Origin: Certhia americana
Lineage: Eukaryota; Chordata; Aves; Passeriformes; Certhiidae
Reading direction: 5' to 3'
DNA: 64,000 nt
NCBI GenBank assembly: GCA_018697195.1
Contig: CM031858.1
Coordinates: 88,131,277 to 88,195,276 of the forward strand
Shown here piece by piece: positions 52,726 through 64,000 of this stretch. The notes below the pieces were generated by a model. It was given only the letters and a program-made list of their open reading frames with translations, did no database searches and was not told where the DNA came from. How positions within the stretch are numbered: the stretch's first letter is position 1; the number at the start of each line of letters is the position of its first letter. The position numbers and the translations under genes were made by a program.

Positions 52726-52983
52726 ATAAATACATCGTCATGCATAAGCCCTATTATGCACTCAGGGATTACTGACATTAACTTCTTCCATGAACTGGAG
52801 GACTGTCATCCAAAATATTAGATTTGTCAATCTGTCAGATCGACTATCAGCTATCAGGATGACAAACAGGAAAACATGCTGGGACTTACAGACAGAAAAA
52901 TAAGAACACCATTAATGAAGGTTTGATAAGATTTTCTGTGGCAGGCTGTCTATGATGAACAGAGAAAAAGAAAGCACATCTTA

Positions 52984-53571
52984 GAGAAGTGTTGGAACCC
53001 TGAATGCTGAAAGCACCAGGCTTTCTGCTTTGGCAGGTAGAGATCCTCAGATGGATGCTGCCTTTGACCTGAGGCTATGGGAACGGCTTCCAAAACTGAG
53101 TGATAGCACTGAGGGTATGCGTGTGTAGTTGCATAGAAGTGTGTAATATCACAGGGTGAAATATTTAAGGTTTGGGTTTTTAGGATATAGAATCATATAA
53201 GAGACAATATGGAGAGATTTAGGTGTTGTCTGAGTCCTTCTTCACCACCTTCTTCTTGGGTTTAGGGGAGCTTTTCTAATTGGGTAGTAAAAGTCGAATG
53301 GAGGACATTGGGTGATCTTTAATTGAGTTATAAATAAAAATAACTTAGGTGTAAGGTTTTAATTAAAACTAATTAATTGGTTTTGCTTATTGTTTTAAAG
53401 TCCTTGAAACAAAGTAGAAGTAGACATTTTCTTGATTTGTAAAGCAGAGCTCACATCGTGTGAGTCTGTACTATAGATAAGGTATAATGAACAGCTGAGT
53501 CCGAATGAGATAACTTTGAGTCTAGTGTCTTCTGCCCACACCTGACTAAACCTAACACAGTTGCAGAGAAG
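52984..53571 (+). repeat. 6-bp target-site duplication flanking a solo LTR
   Basis: GAGAAG occurs at 52984-52989 and again at 53566-53571, immediately outside the TG...CA ends of the element between them. A 6-bp duplication is usual for class II (ERVK-like) integrases. Confidence 0.75.
52990..53565 (+). mobile_element. Solo LTR of an endogenous retrovirus
   Basis: A 576-bp element that starts TGTTGGAACC and ends CACAGTTGCA, with perfect GAGAAG duplications on both sides. It carries no gag, pol or env sequence, so it is a solo LTR left by recombination between two LTRs. A TATA-like ATAAATAAAAATA lies at about 53330, and TATAATGAACAGC near 53485 appears to be a mutated AATAAA signal. The style and sequence resemble zebra-finch-type LTRs from memory; the exact family is not assigned. 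It sits antisense to MOCOS. Confidence 0.8.
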
Positions 53572-56500
53572 TGTTCAGTTCACTTAGTATGAAAATTGAA
53601 AGCTAAGTAGAATTGCTTGGTAGATCTAAAGATGGAAAAGGTGGGTAATAACCAGGATAGAAAAACCGCTACAGGACAAAATACAGATAAATTACTTAAC
53701 CGACCACAAGGTAGTATAGACTGCAAATTGAAAAATTGTGAACATCCAAGACATGAGATTACAGAACCTCTTCCCAACATAAGAGGCAGGAACAAGCCAA
53801 ACCCAATATATCCTTCTTCTCCTGTCCCAAAGGTATGCCCCTCATTCTGCACACAAGCTCAGTATAAAGAGGGGATTATATGGTGTGTGTGTCCTTGAAC
53901 ACGAATACATGATCCAGAAGGCTTTTGCCTCACTCCAAGAATCCAGAAAAAGAAAATGCCAAAATAGCAACTCCTTTTACTTTCTGAAACTGCAGATGAA
54001 AATAACACAAATGCACAAGTTGTTACTTTGTGAACCTCTTTGGAAAACCCTGTACTTATCCCTCTTGATGATTTTTCTGTGACCAAGTCAATTCCATTTG
54101 ACAAGCAATTAGGGTGTTACCATCTTGCTCAACATCAGTTGTATAACAGACTACTGAGACAAGAGCAAAAGAAATGCATGTACTGACAGGGTTTTTTTCT
54201 TATAAATTTGTGTACAGATTCAACCAGCCTGAGAGTATGGCACGTTGACGAGTTCCATATGCTTCTGTAAGGAGGCTCTCTGGTGATGGTGGTGAGGAAT
54301 AAATAAATAATTTTATTTAGATTGACCATCACAGAAGTAAAAGGTGATCTTAAACAGCTGTAGGATTTTACAAGATGATGTTAACACAGTAAAGATGGAA
54401 ATACCCACCTCCATTAATGCTTTTTTTTCCACGTAAAAGTACAGGAAATCTCTCTGCCTCAATCATACCAGACACAAAAGAATCATCAAGAAAGAAAAAT
54501 TTCGAAGTAACATTGTAATACAAAACACTCATTTCAAAAACTCAACATGCACCAGTACAGCTAGTCATCTATTCCCTCTCATGAATAGAAACACTTTCAA
54601 AATTCAGTTCTCAATGAGTCTACAATTCTCCTGGACAAAAATATATTGAGTTTTTGTAAATGCTATAGACAACGTTACGGTAAGCGTAAGAAAATGTTTG
54701 CAGGCAAGTTTCACCAATTTGCACCTACCAATATTTCTCCAATAGGAGAAAAATAGGTATGTTTTCTGTAAAAATACCACTGGCAAAAAACCTTCTCAGA
54801 GTTCATTTACAACCAAAGACTATGCAGGGCTGAAATGAACCTACTTCCTCTTCTACTAGTTTGATTTTTCAGGTACAGCATATAGATATTTCAGGGACAT
54901 GCAGTCAGGTAACTGATGCTTGTAAAATAATAGGCAGTGAAGATATCTGGTGTGAGTAGAAATACCCAGTAGAAGAACCTGGTGACATTGTTCCAAATGG
55001 AACACGTATAGTTGCTAAAATCTACATATCCTCTCTTCAGACTTGGTAACTACTGGAAATGGTAGAAAGCGGGTAGCTTTGTATGCAGGGAATTCATAAT
55101 ATACAGAGGGAAATATAATCACTCTTGAAAGCATGCTTCATACTACACAAGCACTAAAGTACATTGCTAAAACAGAGTCTTAAGAAGATAGCAAAGAGAG
55201 CAAAAGTTCAAGCTTGAGTTGCCATGAGCTCTGACTGAGCCAGAAGGGTTCTGTGGTGGTGCACCACAGCACAATGGGAAGCAGCATAAAGCATTGCTGC
55301 CCTCAGCTTGGCTACCAGACTCCCAGATTCCCCAGAACAAAGGAAAAGAGTTTGCACCAGCAGAATGGGAGCTCCCCAAAAGCAGAAAGTTCCACATTGG
55401 AAAATAAATGTGAATTTGGAGAGAAAATGTACACAGAGTTGTCATTCAAAAATACGTGCTACAATTTTAAGGGAAATACAGGAAACTTAGAAGTATGAAG
55501 TCTGAAATACCACCCAGACAGTATTTTGGTGGTCAGAGATTTTAAATTTACTTCAATACTAGTCTTCTGTGTAAAACAGCAGAAATCTGGAATTTCATAT
55601 GCCACCTTAAAATGACACAACCAGTAGGTCTCTGAGAAGTTTCGCCTTCAAAATGATTATTCACATAATGAATTCCAAATGTATTTCTGATTTTTAATCT
55701 CTTAATATATGTAGAAAACCCCATATAAAAAACTAATATGACTGTCAGCCCATTCAGTATTTTGATATATCAGCTATGCCTTCAGAAGCCTTTCCTTCAC
55801 CCTCCCTTCCCCGTATATGTTAATGTTTGCTTTACTGGTTATAATTACTGAAAAAAATCCAGTTGAGATTAGATTTCAGTTATAATTAATGATGAATGTG
55901 TCAAAGTATTATGATGTTGTTTATCACACTGCTTGCAATGTAATTTAGTGCAATAATACTAAGGCTTGCTATGTGACAGTTATTTAGCATTTAAGTCTTC
56001 TTAAGATGCTCTGCCGAGTATCCTGAATGTTAACTATGGAAAGATTATTTTATACAAAAGCAGCTTCAGGCAAAATATAGTGACAACTTGCTAGAGCCCA
56101 GCAAAAGCTCTTAAATCTTATGTCATCTACAAGCTGAAACATAATAATTAAATAATCTAGACATGTTGTAAAGCTAATGAGAAATCCAAAGGATAAAATT
56201 AAAAATTGACATTAATAGGACAGCTTAACCATATGAGGGAATAAACAGTTTTTGTTCTTTCTGGTACAATTTCTGAAGAGAGATCTTTCTTTTCAATGTG
56301 TACATACACACAAAAGATTGAAACCCCAGATCCTGGGGGAAAAAAAAATTAGTAACTTTGGATGCCACTGCCAGCCAGCTCAGGGTATTTTAAGGTAAGT
56401 CTTAGCTGTCCTAGTTTGTTGTGTTGGAGTTTTTTTGTGGGCTTGTTCTTGTTTTTTTTCTCTTTGGAGCCACTAAGTTAATTTTCTTTTCACCTCAGAC

Positions 56501-58640
56501 ATGGTCCTAAGAATTTTCTACTGTCAGAGGGTCCCCATTTTGTATTTGTTTGAATGCTTGTGAATCCTGTCACTGACCTGGGGCCTTTTTCTGCAATGAA
56601 TGTGCAAGTTTGCCCTGAGGAGCTGTGTCCCAGCACAGCAGAGCTTCTGTACATGATCTCAGATTGAAAAGGAAAACAGTAGTTTCACAAATATTGCCTG
56701 TGATGACTAGACAAAGGTAATTAATTGCTACATGTTTTTACCAGGAAAATATCAGGCATGGTGGGAAACAAGAATATGTTAATTATTTTTGTAGTTAGCA
56801 TAGCCAAAATCAAAAAAAATTAGCATTCAGTCCAAATCTAGATTCAAGGTCTAGTTTGAGAAAACCTGTATATGTACATAGAAAATTAGTTTACTTGGGG
56901 ATATGGTTTTCAAGTTGCAGCATGCTGAAACATATATGAAGTTCAGACTTCTCAATGGAATTCGTTTATTTTCTTGTGGTTTCTCACTGTGCCATTATAG
57001 CAGTCTGTGCACATATGACAATGCATATAAAATTTACTAAAATGTTGTAATCTCATCCTCCTAAACCCAAACCCACTTGAGGGACACAATTCTAGGCCCT
57101 GATTAAAAAGCTCAGTTCTCCACAAATTCTTCTGAAAACAAACCAAATGCTAAAAGTGCTGCCATTTTAGAAAGGAATCTAAATCATCATTGCTTTAGTA
57201 TAAACCTACAAATAAATATTACTAATACCTTGCTGGCATATGTGAACTGCAAAAAATTTTAGATTTTTTGATTTTCACTTGTATTCTATGAAAGTAACTG
57301 TCTTTTATAGCAAGCATATTCTCTAGTTTTTATGGTATCTAGCAAACTATTGCTCTTGAGGCTGTTTTCTGGCTAATACTTCATATTTATGGGGGTGGGG
57401 ATAGATCTGATAATACACTATTACAAACATTATACCTAATGCAATTTTGCATTCGCTAACGTTTTTAAAGCTATGTTTGGTATTGGAATCCAGCTCTGAA
57501 GATATGATGTTTAATACAACTTGACTAATGTATTTGTTCAATTAACCAACACAGCATCTATTAAAATTTTGGTGTTCAAACTCACTGGAGCCATTTCAAA
57601 GGCTCCTTTGAGAAAACCAGAATAAATTAGTGAGATAACTGGAAGAGGTACAAAGAGAGGTACAAAGTTTAATATTGGCACATTCATCATCAAAACAAAA
57701 CTTGGGAAATTTTAGGCTATACAAAAAGAATCAGCATTTTTTACCAACTTCTGTTACCATAATAACAAATATCAATGATGGAACTGACTGAAGATATCAC
57801 TGACTGCTTATAGAAATAGATATTGATTAGCAAGAGGTAACCTGGTAAAATTTGACTCTCAAGAAGCACTTGGCCACAAGCCTGGAGAGTCCAGCTACTA
57901 ATTTAAAGACAAGCTTCAGAGATATTGAATTGTTCTAATGACACTCCTGCCAGCAGTAACAAATTCTATGGACAAATTTACCATGGACTCTAATAAGAAT
58001 CTGTGAGTTTTTTTCCCTTACTTCCTCCCTCCACATGGGGGTAGATGTCACCAAGAAGAGTGTTTGTGCTGGTAGGCTGAGAAAGAGCACCATGCTACCT
58101 AATTCTGCTTTTAACACCCATGTCCACAGAGGGAGAAAGTGCCTGGGGAATTTTCAGCAGATACTGGCAGAGACCACTGGCAGAGAGTTCTCATGGAGTA
58201 CCGGTGCATATATCCATGCTCACTGTCCTTTACAACTTGCACTTTCCCTTGGTCTAACAGGTTCCTATGCTGCTATGCTACCTTTGCTTGAACTTTTTCC
58301 TCCAAAAGATTGAAGCAATTTTTTTAATTTACAAAAGTAACATTAAAAATGAAGGTTTTCATTAAAGGTATGGGAGTCATCTGCTTTTGGGCAGATGCAT
58401 GGGACATAGTTCAGTTTCCAACCAAGTTAAATCTTGCAAGTCATCCATTGATGTGAAGAAATGTGAGTTATTTCAGATTTCTTTCCTACATACCTGTGAG
58501 ATGTCAGTCATCAATGTTTATCCTGATTAGTATATATTAGACACTTCGCAAACAATTGCTCACCAGCACCTCCTCAGGAACAGATTCAAGCATTCAGCTC
58601 CTCCAGCTACTTCACACCACCCTGCACCTGCACGGTGATG
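53572..58640. other. Intronic stretch without genes
   Basis: AT-rich intron with a small perfect hairpin at 55251-55269. No exon or dated mobile element was recognised. Confidence 0.6.
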
Positions 58641-58650
58641 TAGATTCTCC

Positions 58651-59039
58651 TGTCCCTTTACCCCCCCCCACAAGCTGCCAGCCCAGATTTAGGGGGAGTA
58701 TTGGAAGAGGGAATTACAGAATAGGGTAGAGAGAGTTACAAAAGAGGCCCCCTTACCCCAGGATGTATTCCAAGGCCTTTATTCCTTGAAGGGGATCCGG
58801 AGCAAGAGAGAGAGGTCACATGGGGGAGAGGGGTTTTTATCACCTTTGGGGTCGGGGTCAAGTTACCTGTCGATGGCTATAGGTCAGGAGACCAGGGGGC
58901 AGGTAACCCAGGCCGGTTACAGTTTCTGGGGGAGGGATTTTGGGGGAAAAACATTCCTAAAGGGAATACAACACGGTGAGTCAGCTCAGTGCTAACCACT
59001 ATGAGCAGGTTATAAATTAATACCTTGTGTCCTTCCACA
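58651..59039 (-). mobile_element. LTR-like element with TATA and poly(A) signals
   Basis: Read on the minus strand, the element starts TGTGGAAGGACACAAGG at 59039. It contains GGTGATAAAAACCCC (TATA-like, around 58840) and, about 60 bases on, CAAGGAATAAAGGCC (poly(A) signal, around 58780), and ends near GGTAAAGGGACA at 58651. A TATA box followed by AATAAA at this spacing is the U3-R layout of a retroviral LTR. It is GC-rich against AT-rich intron. No target-site duplication was found (flanks TTCTCC and GACATC), so the ends are approximate. Confidence 0.55.
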
Positions 59040-59540
59040 GACATCTTTCCCATAAAGAAACACAAAGTACATTAACTTAAATGCTACTCTAAGTTTATCA
59101 TCATTTACATTCTCCTCAGCCACTATTTAAAACCAAATCTTAGTGAAGCTCTGACTGACCTTTTTTCATACACATACCAAAAATAAATACTGCTCTCCTG
59201 CTTTATAAAGGTGAACTGGAGCTTAAGCAGACAAGAGCTGCAGTTCCAATTTTGAGATACTAAAATGGGAACTGTATTTGTGTGCTGTTTTCAAGTGCTG
59301 GGAGTAGTTACTGTTCTGCCAACTGACCAGTGCTAAATTTCAGAGTTTAACAAAGGCATTACTGTTAAACACATTAAACACATAACAGTTTGGGGAAAAT
59401 AAAATCTGTGTCCACTTTCAAAATCTATGTTAACCTGCAAAGATACATATCCTAAATTATAACAAAAAATTTAGGGAAATTGAAAAATAGACATGAGCAT
59501 GTATATAAATCAATTTTAATGATTTCCTTTAGTCACAAAA
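59040..59540. other. Intronic stretch without genes
   Basis: AT-rich sequence; nothing recognised. Confidence 0.6.
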
Positions 59541-59832
59541 TGATAGAATCATAAAGATTGGAAAGACCTCTAAGATCATAATTTCCAACTGCTAACCCAC
59601 CACTGCCATGCTCACCACTAAAACATAAGCCCAAGTGTCACATCCACATGCCTTTCGAACAGTACCAGGGTTAGTGATCCACCACTTCCCCTGGGCAGCC
59701 TATCTCAACTTCTGGCCAACATTTCAGAGGTGGAATTTTCCCCAATTAATGATCTAAACATCCCCTGGAGCAACTTGAGGTGGTTTTCTCTCATCTTTGA
59801 GAGGAAACTTGTCACCTGGAGAGAAAGAGACT
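59541..59832 (-). mobile_element. CR1 LINE 3' end fragment
   Basis: On the + strand it begins TGATAGAATCATAAAGATTG (reverse of the CR1 terminal repeat). It continues with GGAAAGACCTCTAAGATCAT, CACTAAAACATAAGCCCAAG, CCACTTCCCCTGGGCAGCCT and CCTGGAGCAACTTGAGG, in the usual order of an avian CR1 tail read backwards. It is a 5'-truncated, non-coding copy, more diverged than the copy at 49061. Confidence 0.9.
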
Positions 59833-62800
59833 AAATCATAGGCTATTACTCCTTTAAGGAGTCAACTGTACACCGGCAGATTGCAGACTGGATAACGAAG
59901 AAAAAGCAATCAGTATTGTGTACATCTAAGACACAAAGCTGCACAGAGCGACTGTCTAAAAACAGAATGTCATCTGGAATAGGATAAGAATTCCCTAAAG
60001 TGAGTAGAGAAATGAAAATATTTAGTCTCAGAGCCTCTGAAAAGCACAAATTAACATGATTGCTTAACATAAGCAAGGAATGCTTAAAGTATCAAGGGAC
60101 TATTTGAAGAAGATAACAAATAAATAATTGCATTATAAACCACAATAGCACCATACAGACTCTGCTGTATGTAGCCTCTTTTGTCAGCAAAACTACCATT
60201 TGAGAGGCATGTGACCAGGTAACATGGTCTTATTAATATAATTTGAGTACTTTGAATCAGAAGCAGCAGCTGCAGAGGACCACAGAGTATTTCTTGACAT
60301 AAAATGAAAAAAATAAATAATCCTCTTTTTTCTAGTTACTTGTCATCCTTTTCTTTTCAGAAATGAATCTTTCCAAATCAAGACAGTGTAGGTACAATTC
60401 TTGCGAACAGCAGGTATGTACATACTTGCTCTTAGCAAACAAAGCAAGCTAGCACATCTTAGCTCTTCTACCTCCTCAGGTGTCTCGGTACATACTGATT
60501 AGCCTAAGGCTAATATTTATGCTAAATAAAGGCATAATGCTAAGTAAGTCTCTGCACTGTTCCCTCAAAGAGACAATGGATCCTCACTCAATGTTCTGGA
60601 AGACTGTGCTTCCCTGGAAAAGCATCCGCTGTGTTTAGTCAATCCAGAAGCCATAAATCTCTCTTACTGCACAAGTACAAATTAACTATGCTTGACCAGG
60701 TATAAATAATTTATATTTAAGGAAGTAGCATTTTTTTGAGCAAACAGCCTCTCTAACTTAATGAAGGGTAAACTCCACATACACACAAAATTTTCATCTA
60801 GGCGGCTGCTTTGAAGTTGAACCACCTAAACTGTATTATTTTCTGGTGATAAAACTCTTCTTTCAAAGAAAATACATTATAAGTGACAGAAAAACCCATG
60901 TTTACTTCCAACACAGTCAGCTAAAATCTCATTCTTCAACAATGAACATGTTATGGCAAGAGGAGGTTAGAGATAAACTAAATTGAATATAGTGTAATTA
61001 TATATAATTGTAATTGTAATGGTAATTATTTTTCTTAATTTGCGTTTTTATCAAATGGCTGAGGAAATATTTATAATGCAATTGTTATGCACACTGGCAG
61101 AATCATAATTCACACTGTAAATACAGAGAGTTCTCTGAAGCTTTTCTTAAGAGTGAAGTATAATCAGGGGATTGCAAAACAAAACCAGAGAAAACAATGG
61201 AGTGAAAATAGAATAATGAGTCAACAGTTCCTTAAAATAATCTTACAAGGAAGATCATAAAAATGTAATTTATAAAAAAACCCTGCAAAACAGTCACACT
61301 TAGTCTGAATGTTGATATTTTCTACCCATGCAGAGTTTCTGCAAACAGGATTATTACTGATGCATCTCATATATGCCAAGGAGATCTTATTCTCTTAGGA
61401 TGCTGCTATAAGGCAATGCTGAAAGGGAGAAGACAAACTTTGAACTTTTCAGTCATAAAGAAATCCTCATTTTAAATGGTAATCAAATTGCCAGGATCAA
61501 AAGGATTTGGGGTTTTATCACTCCATTGACTGCATTTTTCCTGCAATCAGGGAAGTAAGTGAAATAAAAATATTATGACAGAATGCTGGAAATAGAACAA
61601 GGTAGCACTGTTTTCTTGGATCTGCTGAGAGACTGCAAGAAGACCCAGGAGGGACCTCAGCTTCCAAATCTAATTGGGGCTGTAAATATATACATCATTA
61701 AACAAATAAAGAAAAAATGATAGACACCATGCCTCACTGATTTTTAGTTGCCTGAGGTTGCAGAACCAAGTTCATCTTTGAATGTAAGATGGTGTATAAA
61801 AATTAAAGTATATGGAAATTAAAACCCATAGATCTAAATACTATTGCTAACTATTTTTTTTCCTTTAAGATTAGGGTTTATTCAGCAATATCTTGTAAAG
61901 CAGATTATCTTTCTTTTACTGTGCAATTTAGTTTAAGTCATGCAAAAAGAATTTTTTTCCTTTTTCTTTCCTGCAAACTGAAAAAGATGCCAAAGATATT
62001 TTCCCCTATGGAAATCTGGAAAATGGTACTGTCATTGCTTTACTCTTTTCCTGCAGATCAGTAATGCTATGGTGATTATATCACCATGGGTTGTCAAATT
62101 ATAATGGTATATAAAGCCATAAAGTCTCTATTGCAATTGATAACTATATGTTCCAGTACAAATGAAGTTATACTCTTCTGTCTTTCAAATTTAATAACCA
62201 GATTTCATCCCCTTCAATAAGGCTGTTCCCTAGAAGTTAACATTGTTAGAATTCTACTTTTGACTTAGAGAGGAATGGACAAGGACCAGAGGATAAGATT
62301 CTTGATGTCTGTGTATTTTCAGTGGAGCACCAGCAAACACTGCCTGATTTAATGGCGTCTAAAGCTTGTAATGCAAGTTTTATAAAAATATTAGAGATTT
62401 CCCAGATGAAGTATCTGATTCCATAAATAAGGTTACTTCAACTCACGAGCCTTGCCTCACTTGCATTTTAGACACTGTGACTACAGTAACTCCCATGTCC
62501 TTGGAGTCTCAGGGGCAAGACTTTGGCTGAACACTTCTGATTACAGCACCTGGGCCACAGAAGCAGGCCTAAAACCTGCTCCTCCAGTTATGAAGAGGAA
62601 AGATATGTGTTCAATGTTTGGTTCTTCCCTCTTCCCTAAATGAAAGCTTTGTATTAGAGGATTTTTCATAATATTAGAATAGAAACTGAACAGAGACAAG
62701 AACAATCCTGCATTAATGTTTAAATAATCTTGTATTAATGCTTAAAAAAATAGCAGGGTATGCCTGGAAAGTTAGCAGATTGAAATGAAGTGATTAATCA

Positions 62801-64000
62801 GCTATTTTTACGGACATAGTTAAGATTCACATTATTTATTCTCAGGGCAGCATCACTCAGACTTTCTGGATCACGAAGAGCCCTAAAAGCATCAAGCCAC
62901 TACCTGTTTACAGAGTTGATATGCTGATGTTTTCTTTAACATCAAGTTCTTTTGACATCTTCAAACCTTTGTTCTGTAGCTATAATCAACAGCCACTTCA
63001 GCACAGCCCAAAGAAAAGGTGAGTATGAGACTTGGCCTCTGTTTTTACCTTCTGAACAGTTAAGCCTACAGACATGCCAACAGCAAGGCAGGGCAAATCA
63101 TCCAGCAAGATTAGAAATAGGTAGAAAGAGACTATTGTAGCTATTGCTCATCCTCTGACAGTGCACACTGATCAGTCTTGTTTGCCAGGTCACTGCCTCA
63201 GACACAGTTTGGCCAGACAGGATTCAAAGGCAAAGGATGTAAGATAAGGTTTACGCACAGAGCCATGTGGAATTGAGAAATTAACCTGTCATGAGATAGA
63301 GGGTCCGCTTCTCTGTTACTCTTATTATTACTCCTGGCTCTCTGGAAGAGAGAATTCTTCTTCTTGGAAGAAGAATGAGTTCTGAATGTAAGATGGAGGA
63401 AGAAATATTTGTTGTGCAATATGCTGCATCCGTCCTTACGGTTTGGACTTTCTTTGGCAAGTAGCTCCAAAAAATCCCTAGTGGCATGCTCTCCTTGTTT
63501 GTGTATATATAGTTTTCCTTTCCATATATGTCATTTGCACCTGGAAAATGAGTTGATAGTGCAATTTGCAGACACATATATAGTGAATATTCTTCTTCCA
63601 CCCCCTTCAGGACGTCCACATAAAAGCAAGGTTCACAGGCTTATCAAGTGTTTTCACATCTTTTGATAGGCCACTATAGATTTAAAAAGCCTCTGAATGA
63701 ACCTCACATGATATTTAATTATGGGTGAGCTTTCCTTGATAATTTCTTTGTGTACCTGAGAAAAAAATAATTCAGAAATGTTAAATTAATGGATTATTAG
63801 TCGTTAGCTTGGGAAAGCAGCAGAGATAAGAAAAGTTTACTTAAGTAAGATGTTCTGCTGAGAAGTCTTATGATTGTATAAATTTCTAACATTCCTGCAG
63901 CCATTTAAACAGCTGAAGCTAGATCTCCTTGGTTGTTATTACTGCTTCATTAACTACAAAATGGCTTCAAGATTCACATTCCCACCTTTTGATCATAATT
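59833..64000. other. Intronic stretch without recognised genes
   Basis: AT-rich sequence. One exon-like segment with good splice borders on the plus strand (60361-60413) is treated as a finding only. (TAATTG)-like low-complexity DNA lies near 61000-61030. Confidence 0.55.

Larger units (their letters stand above)
39928..64000 (-). other. MOCOS: Partial MOCOS intron, upstream of exon 39851-39927
   Basis: At least 24 kb of intron precede the 77-bp exon. No exon encoding the FYKIFG/FGGGT part of MOCOS was recognised, and no promoter or CpG island typical of exon 1 is visible. The stretch is rich in retroelement remnants between 44 and 60 kb. A missed short exon cannot be excluded by eye. Confidence 0.7.

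Noticed and set aside
56405..56520. TGTCCTAGTTTG...GTTAATTTTCTTTTC resembling the start of an avian LTR
   Set aside because: Match too short and diverged, no end or duplication seen.

Overview
The window reads as an AT-rich vertebrate genomic segment, almost certainly from a bird and probably a songbird. The dated repeats are CR1 LINEs with the avian 3' end (8-bp ATTCTATG-type terminus) plus LTRs resembling zebra-finch-type endogenous retroviral LTRs. There are no SINE/Alu or L1 remnants, no operons and no bacterial-style gene density. Most predicted open frames are chance frames in intronic DNA.

The only protein-coding gene I can support is MOCOS (molybdenum cofactor sulfurase), carried on the minus strand. 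Two consecutive internal exons are present: 39851-39927 (77 bp) and 4002-4201 (200 bp). Both have canonical AG/GT borders and compatible phases, and together they encode a continuous stretch of the NifS-like aminotransferase domain. The intron between them is 35,649 bp. The window also holds at least 4.0 kb of the next downstream intron (1-4001) and at least 24 kb of the upstream intron (39928-64000). I did not find the flanking exons (PLP-lysine exon upstream, catalytic-cysteine exon downstream).

The introns carry: a long CR1 reverse-transcriptase fragment (+, 21962-23672); CR1 3' ends (-, 31196-31375 and 59541-59832); a CR1 endonuclease fragment fused to its 3' UTR (-, 44049-45066); a CR1 split by an LTR (+, 48335-49378); an ancient CR1/L3-like relic (+, about 52150-52640); a solo LTR with a perfect 6-bp target duplication (+, 52990-53565); and a second LTR-like element with TATA and AATAAA signals (-, about 58651-59039). 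There are also a CpG-rich LTR-like block (about 18981-19783), a GC-rich unassigned patch (17280-17770), and many mononucleotide tracts. All five runs of 20 or more bases are T on the + strand, so A in the MOCOS transcript. The rest is unremarkable intronic sequence. I see no convincing new multi-gene system here; the notable points are mobile-element structures and a few weak candidate elements.
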